Shown here: piece by piece, positions 48,475 through 57,936 of the stretch
Layout: each line of letters begins with the position of its first letter
Position numbering within the stretch: position 1 is the stretch's first letter
NCBI GenBank assembly: GCA_036971475.1
Contig: JBAIZL010000010.1
Span: forward strand, 9,719,526-9,783,525
DNA: 64,000 nt
From: Prosapia bicincta
Taxonomy: Eukaryota > Arthropoda > Insecta > Hemiptera > Cercopidae
Reading direction: 5' to 3'
Made by a program: the position numbers and the translations under genes
Notes under the pieces: model-generated
Databases searched by the model: none
What the model was told of the DNA's origin: nothing
Seen by the model: the letters and a program-made list of their open reading frames with translations, nothing else

Positions 48475-49130
48475 ATTTTATCTTGTGTGATGAGGCCCCT
48501 TTCGGTCACTTGACCATTGTCGAATCACTGATTACTTTTTCTCAATTTTTCTGGTGTGGATCTTCGGTCCGTCGTGTTGGTAATTGTTGACATCATACAC
48601 GTTTCCTCTTGAGACTTATGTATAATGTTTTTGAATAGTATGTCTTCTGTATATGTTGTTTGTAGATTCATTAAATTGTTGTGTATGTTTTTATAAATGT
48701 GGTATTTTTCTAGTGAGTTTAGTTCTATTGAGTTATTATTTATTTCAAGTATGGTTAGGTTATTTTCGTAATTTGTTATTTCTTGTTTATGTGATATTAG
48801 GTGTGCTGCAACATTTGACACTTTTGAATTTTTACTCCGAACAAATTACGAAAATAACCTAACCATACTTGAAATAAATAACAACCCAATAGAACTAAAC
48901 TCACTAGAAAAATACCACATTTATAAAAACATACACAACAATTTAATGAATCTACAAACAACATATACAGAAGACATACTATATAAAAACATCATACACA
49001 CAGATCAAGAGAAAGTGCGTGTAATGTCAACAAATACCAATATCACGGACCGAACATCTACAACAGAAAAATATCAGTGAATCGACAATGGTCAAGTGAC
49101 CGAAAGGTGCCTCATCACTCAAGGTAAAAT
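48475..49130. mobile_element. Penelope-like family B, inverted pair of tails
   Basis: The minus-strand copy (about 48475-48840) encodes NVAAHLISHKQEI, NLTILEINNN and ELNSLEKYHIYKNIHNNLMN, then DILFKNIIHKSQEETCMMST and NTTDR. The plus-strand copy (about 48843-49130) encodes the same from NLTILEINNN on. Both end in a tail with tcgacaatggtcaagtgacc, gaaagg and cctcatcac. That tail folds as UCGACAA, U, GGUC/GACC and GAAA (49082-49105 in the plus copy), a degenerate hammerhead-like order. RT and GIY-YIG are absent. The junction is at about 48840. Confidence 0.8.
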
Positions 49131-49177
49131 TATTGCATTTAATGGTGGATAAAATTATTTACAATAGTAATATATTA

Positions 49178-49181
<4 letters not shown>

Positions 49182-49249
<68 letters not shown>
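49182..49249. repeat. (TA)n(GA)n microsatellite
   Basis: TA tract to about 49220 then GA tract to 49249, abutting the end of the Neptune-like Penelope fragment at about 49250. Confidence 0.97.
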
Positions 49250-49253
<4 letters not shown>

Positions 49254-49910
49254 GGACTAGGAGACTGACAGACTTACCTTGGTAATAGTCCACTCTGTAG
49301 TCTTGAAATAGAAACACATAAAAGCACTTAACCAATGAAATATTTCAACCACACAGTGGTCTTTGTCAATCAAAGAGAAAACACAAAATGAAATATGAGA
49401 GAATGAAATAAATTAAGGTAAAAGTTGTAATCACAGATTGTGTAGAGTAGAAATCAGATGTCACAGATGCACAGATTAAAGATATATATATTGTTTCCAT
49501 GAGCATATGAGTGATTATAGTTTATATAAGTCTGTCAGGGGAAACGTCTGATGAGGCTTTTAGGGAATAAAGGGAAAGGATTTATCTGATGTTGAGGTTA
49601 GGGGATTCTCTGGACTTGGTATACCACTGGTATGATAGTTCCCACCTTCTCAGTTCTGAGGGATTGCAATCAGGGGGGAGTGATTTAATTATTTTTGTGG
49701 TATAGCAGTCATCAAAAGTTGTGATGTTGTGACTCGCAGCATGTTGAGCTGTTGGTCTATCCATATTCATAATTTTAACATCATGTCTGTGGCCATTCAT
49801 TCTGATATTCAGACTATCCGTGGTCAGGCCTATGTACTGTGCTGAGCAGAATTTACATTGTAGCTGGTATATGACATTTTTTGATGTACAATTATGATGA
49901 CCCTCTATTC
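49250..49910 (-). mobile_element. Inverted 3' fragment of a Neptune-like Penelope element
   Basis: The minus strand encodes GHHNCTSKNVIYQLQCKFCS, AQYIGLTTDSLNIRMNGHRH and RRWELSYQWYTKSRESPNLN, a GIY-YIG domain with a preceding CxxC pair and its C-terminus, ending at a stop near 49582. Then comes the tail with UUGACAA, A, GACCAC/GUGGUU and GAAA (49369 down to 49343). It joins, in opposite orientation, the 5' side of the sense element at about 49910. Such an inverted partial copy at the head is a known feature of the superfamily. Confidence 0.8.
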
Positions 49911-52702
49911 CACTGCAGGTATGCCCCAGTATATCAAAACTGTTATTTCTCCAATTTACAAAAATAACTCTTTCCAAACTACACGTTTGGTCTTACAGTG
50001 TCACAAACAAGAACAAGTCAAATTATCTGAATTGCTAACCTCAACTGCCAAATTAATTACCTCCAATTTTCCATATCTAATACAACAAATGGAAGGTAAT
50101 CTCAATAAAGCATACATACTGCAAGACAACCTTGCAAGGAATAAAATACATAAACTTTCAAAACTCTGCATTCAAGAAATAAATCTTTTTGGCCAAATCA
50201 AAAAATATGATAATCCAGTTTTACCTGTCGACAAACCACCTCTTGTTTGTGACAAACCTAGCCTAAGTTCTCTCTTCAAGATACCAGTACCCTGTGGACA
50301 ACTCCCTAAACTGCCAACCCAATCATTATTGCTAAATAACAAAAATAATAATAAAAACAGTTCCGATATAAGAAATAACTTTTTACCAAAAACAGTTGCC
50401 GTGCACAACATTTCCAACCACACACTCTCGGAACATGAACTACAAGTAATTTCTAAAGGCCTGTCATTCACACCAGCTAAGGAAATAGACCAATTCAAGT
50501 TAGGAAAAGATGTTTTCAGCTTTGCCAGAAAACTTAGGATAAAAAATTATATAGCTCAGACACCAACTTTCAAAACGGATACAAACATAGACGTACGTAT
50601 GTCTTGCAAAATTCAAACCGCCCTCCAACTGGGATCCACCACCACTACCACCTGATCACCCCATTGAACTTTACAACAACTTTATCATGCAAAGCATCAC
50701 CGATATAAGTTTCACTAAAAATCTGAATACTAAACCTAACCTTACCAAATTAGAAAAAGCGGCAATATTTTCGTTAAAAAACAATAGAGATATTATGATT
50801 CTTCCAGCAGATAAAGGTTCAACCACTGTCATTATGAATAAAGAAGACTACATCAAAGAAGCAAATAAGCAACTGTCAGACATCACAACATACAAAATAC
50901 TTACAGATAACCCTACTATAGAATTTAACAATTCACTCTCGGAACTACTCAAATATACAGCTCCCGAACAAAATATTTCGGAAACATCTCTAAAATTATT
51001 ATATAATGAAAACCCCTCTACTCCTCAATTCTATATATTACCAAAGATCCACAAAAACATAATCCCTCCACCTGGTAGACCAATAATTGCTGGCTGCAAT
51101 TCAGTAACGGAAAGAATTTCAGCTTTCCTTGACTCACACCTTCAACCCTTAGTAAAGAACCTTCCATCACATACCCAGGACACCAATCATTTCATAGATC
51201 GACTTTCACAAATATCTGTACCTCTACCCCCGGAAACTATTTTGGTCACCATAGATGTCACCTCTCTCTATACCAACATCCCTCATGCACATGGCCTATC
51301 TGCAATAGAGAATTTTCTAAACAAACGCCCAGGCAAGCCTTTTCCCACTACACCTTTTCTTGTGAACCTGACTGGGTTCATCCTCGAAAAAAACAATTTT
51401 CAGTTCAAGGGAAGGAACTACCTTCAAATAAAGGGAACAGCAATGGGCACTAGAATGGCCCCATCGTACGCAAATCTGTACATGGGATTGTTGGAAGAAA
51501 GTTTTTTAAAGAGACAAACACACCAGCCATTATGTTGACAGATATATAGATGACATCTTCCTAATTTGGACACAGGGTGCTTCAACACTTGAGGAATTTT
51601 TAGACAGCCTGACACAATTCTCCACACTTCAATTTACCTGGTAGAAATCTACATCAGTCATAACCTTTTTGGATGTAGAGGTAACACTCCAGAATGGAAA
51701 TATCAACACAGGAATTCACATCAAACCGACAAACCACCTATAATATCTCCATTTCGACAGCAACCAGCCAATAAACATAAAACGATCCATTCCATACAGT
51801 TAGGCAATCAGGGGTAAGAGAATCTGTTCTAATGATAGGGAATGGAAGATTTTAATAGAAAGATATCAATAGCCTTCCAGAGAAGAGGATACCCAAAAAG
51901 ACTCATTGAAAACTATATTCGTTCAGTACAATCCTCGGTTCACCCAAAACCACAAACAGAACTAAATAAACTGTCTTTAATAACAAACTACCATCCTGGT
52001 CTACATAAACTCAACAAGATATTGAGAGATGGCTTCAAAATTCTTCAAGCTTCTGTCCACACCAAAAATCATTTCACCGATCCACCTCAAATTTGGTACA
52101 AGCAACCTCCAAACTTGAAAAACAACCTTGTACATCCTAAACTACCAGACCCTGATGCAGAGAAACCACACAAACTTCCTCATGGCTCCTTCCCATGCAC
52201 GAAAAATGTCATATACCAGCTACAATGTAAATTTTGCTGAGCACAGTACATAGGCCTGACCACGGATGGTCTGAATATCAGAATGAATGGCCACAGACAT
52301 GATGTTAAAATTATGAATATGGATAGACCAACAGCTCAACATGCTGCGAGTCACAACATCACAACTTTTGATGACTGCTATACCACAAAAATAATTAAAG
52401 CACTCCCCCTGGTTGCAATCCCTCAGAACTGAGAAGATGGGAACTATCGTACCAGTGGTATACCAAGTCCAGAGAATCCCCTAACCTCAATATCAGATAA
52501 ATCCATTCCCTTTTCCCCTAATAGCCTCATCAGACGTCTCCAAACTCTTTTCTCCTGACAGACTTACATAAACTATAATCACTCATATGCTCATGGAAAC
52601 AATACATATATTTTTAATCTGTGACATCTGATTTCTACACAATCTGTGATTACAACTTTTACCTTAATTTATTTCATTCTCTCATATTTCATTTTGTGTT
52701 TA
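49911..52702 (+). mobile_element. Neptune-like Penelope element, sense copy
   Basis: Runs from the inversion junction through N-terminal region, RT, linker and GIY-YIG remnant to ttttgtgttta, where a pogo/Tigger end (cagtactgtatactg) begins at a TA. The nearly identical copy at 53567-54670 shows what should follow. Assigned to a Neptune-like group because Cys pairs precede the GIY-YIG domain; this subgrouping is from family knowledge and not tested. Confidence 0.8.
49930..52240 (+). pseudogene. Neptune-like Penelope RT polyprotein, broken
   Basis: The N-terminal region runs to about 50630. RT motifs follow: MILPADKGSTTVIMNKEDY, FYILPKIHKN, PPGRPIIAGCNSVTERISAF, LVTIDVTSLYTNIP, and QIKGTAMGTRMAPSYANLYM. 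The catalytic YIDD is at 51543-51554 but in a shifted frame. Lesions: frameshift at about 50625-50632, frameshift near 51525-51540 just before YIDD, TAG after FTW at about 51642-51644, another frameshift between about 51780 and 51842, and an internal deletion near 52198 that removes the CNRPRCKTC region kept by the second copy, followed by TGA where Ser should follow QCKFC. It cannot encode a working product. Penelope-like RTs prime at exposed 3' ends and use GIY-YIG for nicking. Confidence 0.85.
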
Positions 52703-53070
52703 CAGTACTGTATACTGAACTGTATCCTTTGCAACACTGGTGATAGTTTCACAACATTATATTATTGTACTCTATTCGTGTACGAGCTCTTGTTCTTAGT
52801 GGATATGCGTGATTTACTGTAGTTCTGGTTTACGGTACTGTATACTGAACTGTATCCTTTGCAACACTGGTGATAGTTTCACAACATTATATTATTGTAC
52901 TCCATTCATAGTTTCACAACATTATATTATTGTACTCCATTCGTGTACGAGCTCTTGTTCTTAGTGGATATGTGTGATTTACTGTAGTTCTGGTTTACAG
53001 TACTGTATACTGAACTGTATCCTTTGCAACACTGGTGATAGTTTCACAACATTATATTATTGTACTGTAT
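52703..53070 (+). repeat. Repeated terminal region of a pogo/Tigger-like element
   Basis: cagtactgtatactgaactg starts at 52703 and 52998, and with one change at 52833 (cggtactg...). The copies are 130 and 165 bp apart, the difference being an internal duplication of a ttcacaacattatattattg segment. The first begins immediately after TA within the Penelope copy, as expected for Tc1/mariner-superfamily insertion. So the 5' terminal region is present about three times in tandem. Confidence 0.7.
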
Positions 53071-53566
53071 TTTTGAAATTTCAATAATGACTTCAATAAT
53101 AGTGAAAAAGTAGATGTAATTCATTATGCTGACACTGAAAAATGTGGTGTTGGGAAAATTGCAGAGCGTTTTAAGCAGAGCGTAAAACGAGTGCAGCAAA
53201 AATAATAAAAAACAAAGATATGATTTTAAAGCAATTCAGTGAAATAGAAACCAAAATGTGCAAAGAAACTTTACTGGACATGGATTGGGTACGACAGTAG
53301 ATAAGGTAGTTTTTGATTGGTTTCAAAAGGTTAGAGTTCACAAATTTTGAACTTCCAGTCCCATGATCCAAACAAATGCCTAGAAGTTGTGAGTGAACTC
53401 GGGCTATACGATTTCAAGGCATCCAATGGATGGCTCGAAAAATTCTTTACACAACATATGATTTCTTTTAAAACAATTTCAGGTGAAAGTGCTTGGGTAG
53501 ATAGAAATATAGTGAGTGAATGGGAAAAAAAATTGCCAGAAATTATCAAATCTCTGGAAGGCTGTT
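53071..53566 (+). pseudogene. pogo/Tigger transposase, N-terminal CENP-B-like part, truncated
   Basis: Encodes, with frame breaks, VKKVDVIHYADTEKCGVGKI and then ERFKQSVKRVQ, a helix-turn-helix of the pogo family, followed by KASNGWLEKFFTQHMISFKT and ISGESAWVDRNIVSEWEKKL then PEIIKSLE, the CENP-B-type second DNA-binding domain. It stops where the DDE domain should begin, at the junction with a second Penelope copy at about 53567. Stops at several sites in the first half show it is dead. Product would bind the element ends and move it by cut and paste. Confidence 0.8.
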
Positions 53567-54670
53567 GATACCCAAAAGAAGAGGATACCCAAAAAGACTC
53601 ATTCAAAACCAAATTCATTCAGCACAATCCTCGGTTCACCCCAAACCACAAACAGAACAAAATAAACTGTCTTTAATAACAGACTACCATCCTGGTCTAC
53701 ATAAACTCAACAAGATATTGAGAGATGGCTTCAAAGTTCTTCAAGCTTCCGTCCACACCAAAAATCTTTTCACCGATCCACCTCAAATTTGGTACAAGCA
53801 ACCTCCCAACTTGAAAAACATCCTAGTACATCCTAAACTACCAGACCCTGATGCAGAGAAACCACACAAACTTCCTCATGGCTCCTTCCCATGCAATAGA
53901 CCTAGATGCAAGACGTGTCCAATACACCCCTCAGCAAATAGTTTCAACAGCCATGCAACAAAAATGGTCTTCAAAATACAGGGTCATCATAATTGTGCAT
54001 CGAAAAATGTCATATACCAGCTACAATGTAAATTTTGCTCAGCACAGTACATAGGCCTGACCATGGATGGTCTGAATATCAGAATGAATGGCCACAGACA
54101 TGATGTTAAAATTATGAATATGATTAGGCCAACAGCTCAACATGCTGCGAGTCACAACATCACAACTTTTGATGACTGCTATACCACAAAAATAATTAAA
54201 TAACTCCCCCCTAATTGCAATCCCTCAGAACTGAGAAGATGGGAACTATCATACCAGTGGTATACCAAGTCCAGAGAATCCCCTAACCTCAACATCAGAT
54301 AAATCCATTCAATTTTTTTTTTTTTTTTTTTTTTGCCTCTTCAGATGTCTCCAATCTCTTTTCCCCTGACAGACTTATATAAACTATAATCACTCACATG
54401 CTCATGGAAACAATACATATATTTTTAATCTGTGCATCTGTGACATCTGATTTCTACACAATCTGTGATTACAACTTATATTTATTTTATGTCATTCTCT
54501 CATATTTCTTTTTGTGTTTTCTCTTTGATTGACAAAGACCACTGTGTGGTTGAAATATATCATTGGTTAAGTGCTTTTATGTGTTTCTATTTCAAGACTA
54601 CAGAGTGGACTCTTACCAAGGTAAGTCTGTCAGTCTCCTAGTCCAAAAAATCTAAATAATCTTTACCAAC
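53567..54670 (+). mobile_element. Second Neptune-like Penelope copy, 5' truncated, GIY-YIG intact
   Basis: The frame 53567-54203 encodes RRGYPKRLIQNQIHSAQSSV, a linker, the Cys pairs CNRPRCKTCPIHPSANSFNS, then NVIYQLQCKFCSAQYIGLTM and LNIRMNGHRHD of a GIY-YIG domain, ending IIK with TAA where the inverted copy continues SLPPDCNPSELRRWELSYQW. The RT is missing: the copy begins inside the region after YIDD and interrupts the pogo frame. Its tail has the degenerate module UUGACAA (54529-54535), A, GACCAC (54537-54542) with GUGGUU (54546-54551), GAAA (54552-54555). It ends at ctcctagtccaaaaaatcta and soon meets a TA tract. Confidence 0.85.
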
Positions 54671-54681
54671 CAAAACTAACC

Positions 54682-54684
<3 letters not shown>

Positions 54685-54748
<64 letters not shown>
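54685..54748. repeat. (AT)n microsatellite
   Basis: About 64 bp of pure AT beginning shortly after the end of the second Neptune-like copy. Confidence 0.97.
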
Positions 54749-54750
<2 letters not shown>

Positions 54751-54789
54751 TTAAATAACACTCTGACAAAAAAGAATATTGCATTTTAC

Positions 54790-55010
54790 TATTACTTTTT
54801 TTTATATATTGAAGCTTTTCGCTGATTGGTAATATCAGCATTGTAGTAGGACTAATAACTGTTGTTTTGACAAGTGGGCGTGGCAATGCCTACTGTATAA
54901 ATATGGAAGTGTAACCTTACTTTTACCCTAGTTGTAAGTTAGAGTTTGTAGTGACACTCACTGATGAAGATGACTTTGTCATTGAAATATGCGTAAATAA
55001 ATGAATAATT
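54790..55010. mobile_element. Small repeat with two divergent hammerhead-like modules
   Basis: On the minus strand at about 54850-54812: a decayed CUACAA, U, stem GCUGAU/AUCAGC, GAAA, then AGCUUC, matching the inner module of the palindrome at 32.2 kb. On the plus strand: CUGAUGA (54961-54967), A, GAUGAC (54969-54974) with GUCAUU (54978-54983), loop UUU, GAAA (54984-54987), then auaugcguaaauaaa, matching the outer module of the same palindrome. No RT coding sequence lies between, so this looks like a short non-autonomous relative. Confidence 0.55.
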
Positions 55011-55274
55011 TAATTTAAATGAATAAATAATAATCGAGTTTTGTGTATGTTTTTATTTGTTTTTAATATCAGCTTTATCAAAACTTTTCAAGTACCTTAT
55101 ATGACTAGACCTGGACTATATGACAGTAGTAACATGAAAAAAATTTTATCCAAGGATTACAATATATATACATATTTATTGTTATATTTTACGTTGTCCA
55201 TTATTTTTGTGTTACACTGACTTTATAAAGTTATTGTTAATTGTAAATAATTGTTTATAATTAACAATAATAAC

Positions 55275-55289
55275 TTTATATATATACAT

Positions 55290-55371
<82 letters not shown>

Positions 55372-55388
55372 TTATTTATTTATTTATT
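55275..55388. repeat. Compound (CA)n(TA)n(TTTA)n microsatellite
   Basis: CA tract at about 55286-55312, TA tract to about 55367, then TTTA repeats. Confidence 0.97.
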
Positions 55389-55829
55389 ATTATATACTAC
55401 AACGGAATGAAACGCATTTCACAAATTTCTAAATCTCTACATCATTAATACCACACTTGCGCTAAAATTTGAATACCTAATAATAACCAAGATTTTTTAA
55501 ATTTGTGTAATAATGGCATGTAATCATTTCCTAGTTTATTAGAGTCCTCCATTTTATTAATAGATTTGTTTTACATTTTTGTGTACCATTTCTGAGAAAA
55601 TATGTCAGTGCCAATTTCTCTCATTACCTACAACAGTAGGATTGTTTAAATCAAAGCTATGGTAAAACTTAGTAATATGATAAAAAAACTACTGTTGTGC
55701 TAGGTAAATAATGCTTAAGCACGCATTAAAGAACACTTTATTCAGTTAAGTAAGTAAGGCGTTTTTGTAACTATTATAATTTTCTCTAGTATACGATAAC
55801 ACTAATAGTATGTGAAATACCTAATACAG

Positions 55830-55992
55830 ACCAGAAGATGCTGAGAACATTGCTGGACAAATGTTGGGGGATTACTTGGTAACAAAACAGACAGGAGAGA
55901 AAGGCAGAATCTGCAATGCAGTAATGGTGACAGAGCGAAAGTTCCCTAGGAGAGAGTTTTACTTTGCCTTCATGATGGAACGAGCATTTTCT
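55830..55992 (+). CDS. SUCLA2: SUCLA2 exon 3
   Basis: Acceptor AG at 55828-55829, donor GTAAGA at 55993-55998, 163 nt. The first base completes the Thr codon split by intron 2 (phase 2), and the exon ends in phase 0. It encodes [20 protein letters not shown], then [20 protein letters not shown] and [25 protein letters not shown] and the [17 protein letters not shown] block are conserved signatures of succinate-CoA ligase beta subunits within the ATP-grasp domain. It is intact and its joins keep frame with exons 2 and 4. Confidence 0.95.
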
Positions 55993-57531
55993 GTAAGAAC
56001 CAATTACTTTGCTATTGTACCAACCACACACCTATATGGAATGTATATGGCGTATTGGAACTCCGAGGGTTTTGTTTATATCAGCCAACCACACACCTAT
56101 AGAGAAGGAAAACGGTGGAATGTATATGGCGTATTGTAACTCCGAGGGTTTTGTTTATATCAGCCAACCACACACCTATAGAGAAGGAAAACGGTGGAAT
56201 GTATATGGCGTATTGGAAAAAATTGTAACTCCTATGCTGTAGTGATTGGTCATAGAATAAAAGTTTTGGTTAAACCTAGTAATGGAAGGGGTTAGATTGT
56301 TACAGGATAAAGAGTTTAAACACTTATTGAGTAGACATGAAATAACTTTGTACTCTTTCGATAACGATAAAGAATTATATTCTCATTCTGTAATGTTGGA
56401 TTGTATACATTCTGCATTCGTTGGTGTAAGCTGATTCCATGTAGGTGTGTTGGTCAGTATAATACCAATGTACCAAATTTCAGTTCTAATGTTTTAATTA
56501 GAATTAATATTTATGAGTTCTATGGATCAGTGATTGGTTCAGGTTGGAATATGATAGTATGATTTTATCTTGTGATTGTGAAACTGTTCAAATTTGGAGA
56601 TAAAGGTTTAGGCTGTTGTCTGTAGTACTTTAAAAACTGCTTATATTATCACTAGTATTTAAAAAAAACTTTAAATTATTTAAATTTTAGGTATTGAGCT
56701 GGACAGACAGATTTTAGCAATAAGACTTCTTTTTTATATTCTCTTTTGGTTAGCGTGTAAAAATGGACAAATCTGTTTAAATATAATTCTTTCCTCCCCC
56801 ACATAAATCAGTAGAAAAGTTGCATTATTAGTTAACCTAACTTCTTGCCCCAGGACTATTACTCGGCTGAACCTGTCCTCTCCCATCTAATAATAAAGTT
56901 GTTATGTATTATTTGTTTTAGAAATATATACAGTATTGTTATAAAGTGGACAAATAGAAATGTAATAGAACATCAATTGAAAAAGTCAAGCATGGTAAAA
57001 TTACACTCTTAACAGTGTAAAATTGTTTTCAATTTAGGTATGTCATTTTCATTTTGTATTTTTATTTGTAGATTATTTTTTATTTTATATTACAGTGGAT
57101 GACTTTTTTCACATTATTGATTACCTTTTAATTTATTTCAACAGTTTACCAAATATTTCTCGCTCAATTTTGTCAGAGTTTGTTTACCCAAGTTTTTGAC
57201 TATGCAAAGTACCCTCGGTTCATAATACTTTGAATAGTCGATGCTCTTTGTAGCTAGGGAGAACACTCTGTAAAACTTTACATTTAAGAGAATAATTGTC
57301 AAAAAAAGTTGTTTAAAGGAATTTATTTATCTTTTTAAATTGAATTGCATAAAATTTTTTTTCTATATTAATAATAATATTATAGTTGTCCAACGAACTT
57401 GTAGAATGGGGATGTTAACAACAGATTAAAATTCCGGGGTTTTGCTTCAAAAGGCTATAAAACTGTTTTACTTAATTGTATTTTAAGCAAATTTTGTTGA
57501 CAATATAGATTTAGTTCATGATTGCTTGCAG
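55993..57531 (+). other. SUCLA2: SUCLA2 intron 3
   Basis: GTAAGA to ttgcttgcag, 1.54 kb. It holds the 79-bp duplications at 56020-56220 and otherwise AT-rich sequence with no recognised feature. Confidence 0.93.
56020..56220. repeat. 79-bp direct repeat, about 2.5 copies
   Basis: atgtatatggcgtattg recurs at 56041, 56120 and 56199, together with aaccacacacctata. It starts within 30 bases of exon 3. The first copy lacks the agagaaggaaaacggtgg segment. It is not related in sequence to the 79-bp array at the left end. Confidence 0.93.
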
Positions 57532-57634
57532 GGTCCTGTTTTAATAGCGTCTTCACAAGGCGGTGTTAATATAGAAGAAGTAGCGGCAGAAAACCCAAAA
57601 GCAATTCTCTATGAGCCAGTAGATATCACAAAAG
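57532..57634 (+). CDS. SUCLA2: SUCLA2 exon 4
   Basis: Acceptor AG at 57530-57531, donor GTAAGC at 57635-57640, 103 nt, entering in phase 0 and leaving in phase 1. It encodes [20 protein letters not shown] followed by [28 protein letters not shown] is the conserved core block of the beta subunit and follows MMERAFS of exon 3 exactly as in known proteins. The remaining exons, with the rest of the ATP-grasp fold and the CoA-ligase domain, must lie beyond 64000. Confidence 0.95.
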
Positions 57635-57936
57635 GTAAGCAAATTACAAAGAATGCATCTTTGTATATACCATTTTAAATATCTATATTTATAATCTTAA
57701 GTTTCATTTTCCCCATTGGTTTAGCAATTATACAATTTTAATTCAGAATTGTTATTTCTAATGGCTTACAAAGTTGTAACAGAATTTGGTCTTGGTTTAC
57801 AGGCTGTTCAACCTTATCTTTCTATTCTATTTTTAGAACTGAAAAGCTTTCTGCTTGGGAAATGGCTTTTCTTTATTTTCCTTCCCAAAGATTCACAGAA
57901 TATGCAGATGTTTAAAATCTATATCCTCTTTAGTTA

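Larger units (their letters stand above)
47588..55829 (+). other. SUCLA2: SUCLA2 intron 2 (8.2 kb)
   Basis: GTGAGT to tacag. Holds an isolated 68-bp-type module (47986-48018), an inverted Penelope-like family B pair, a Neptune-like Penelope locus split by a pogo/Tigger fragment, a small divergent-hairpin repeat and several microsatellites. 47594-47980, 48020-48470 and 55400-55829 show nothing else I can support. Confidence 0.85.
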
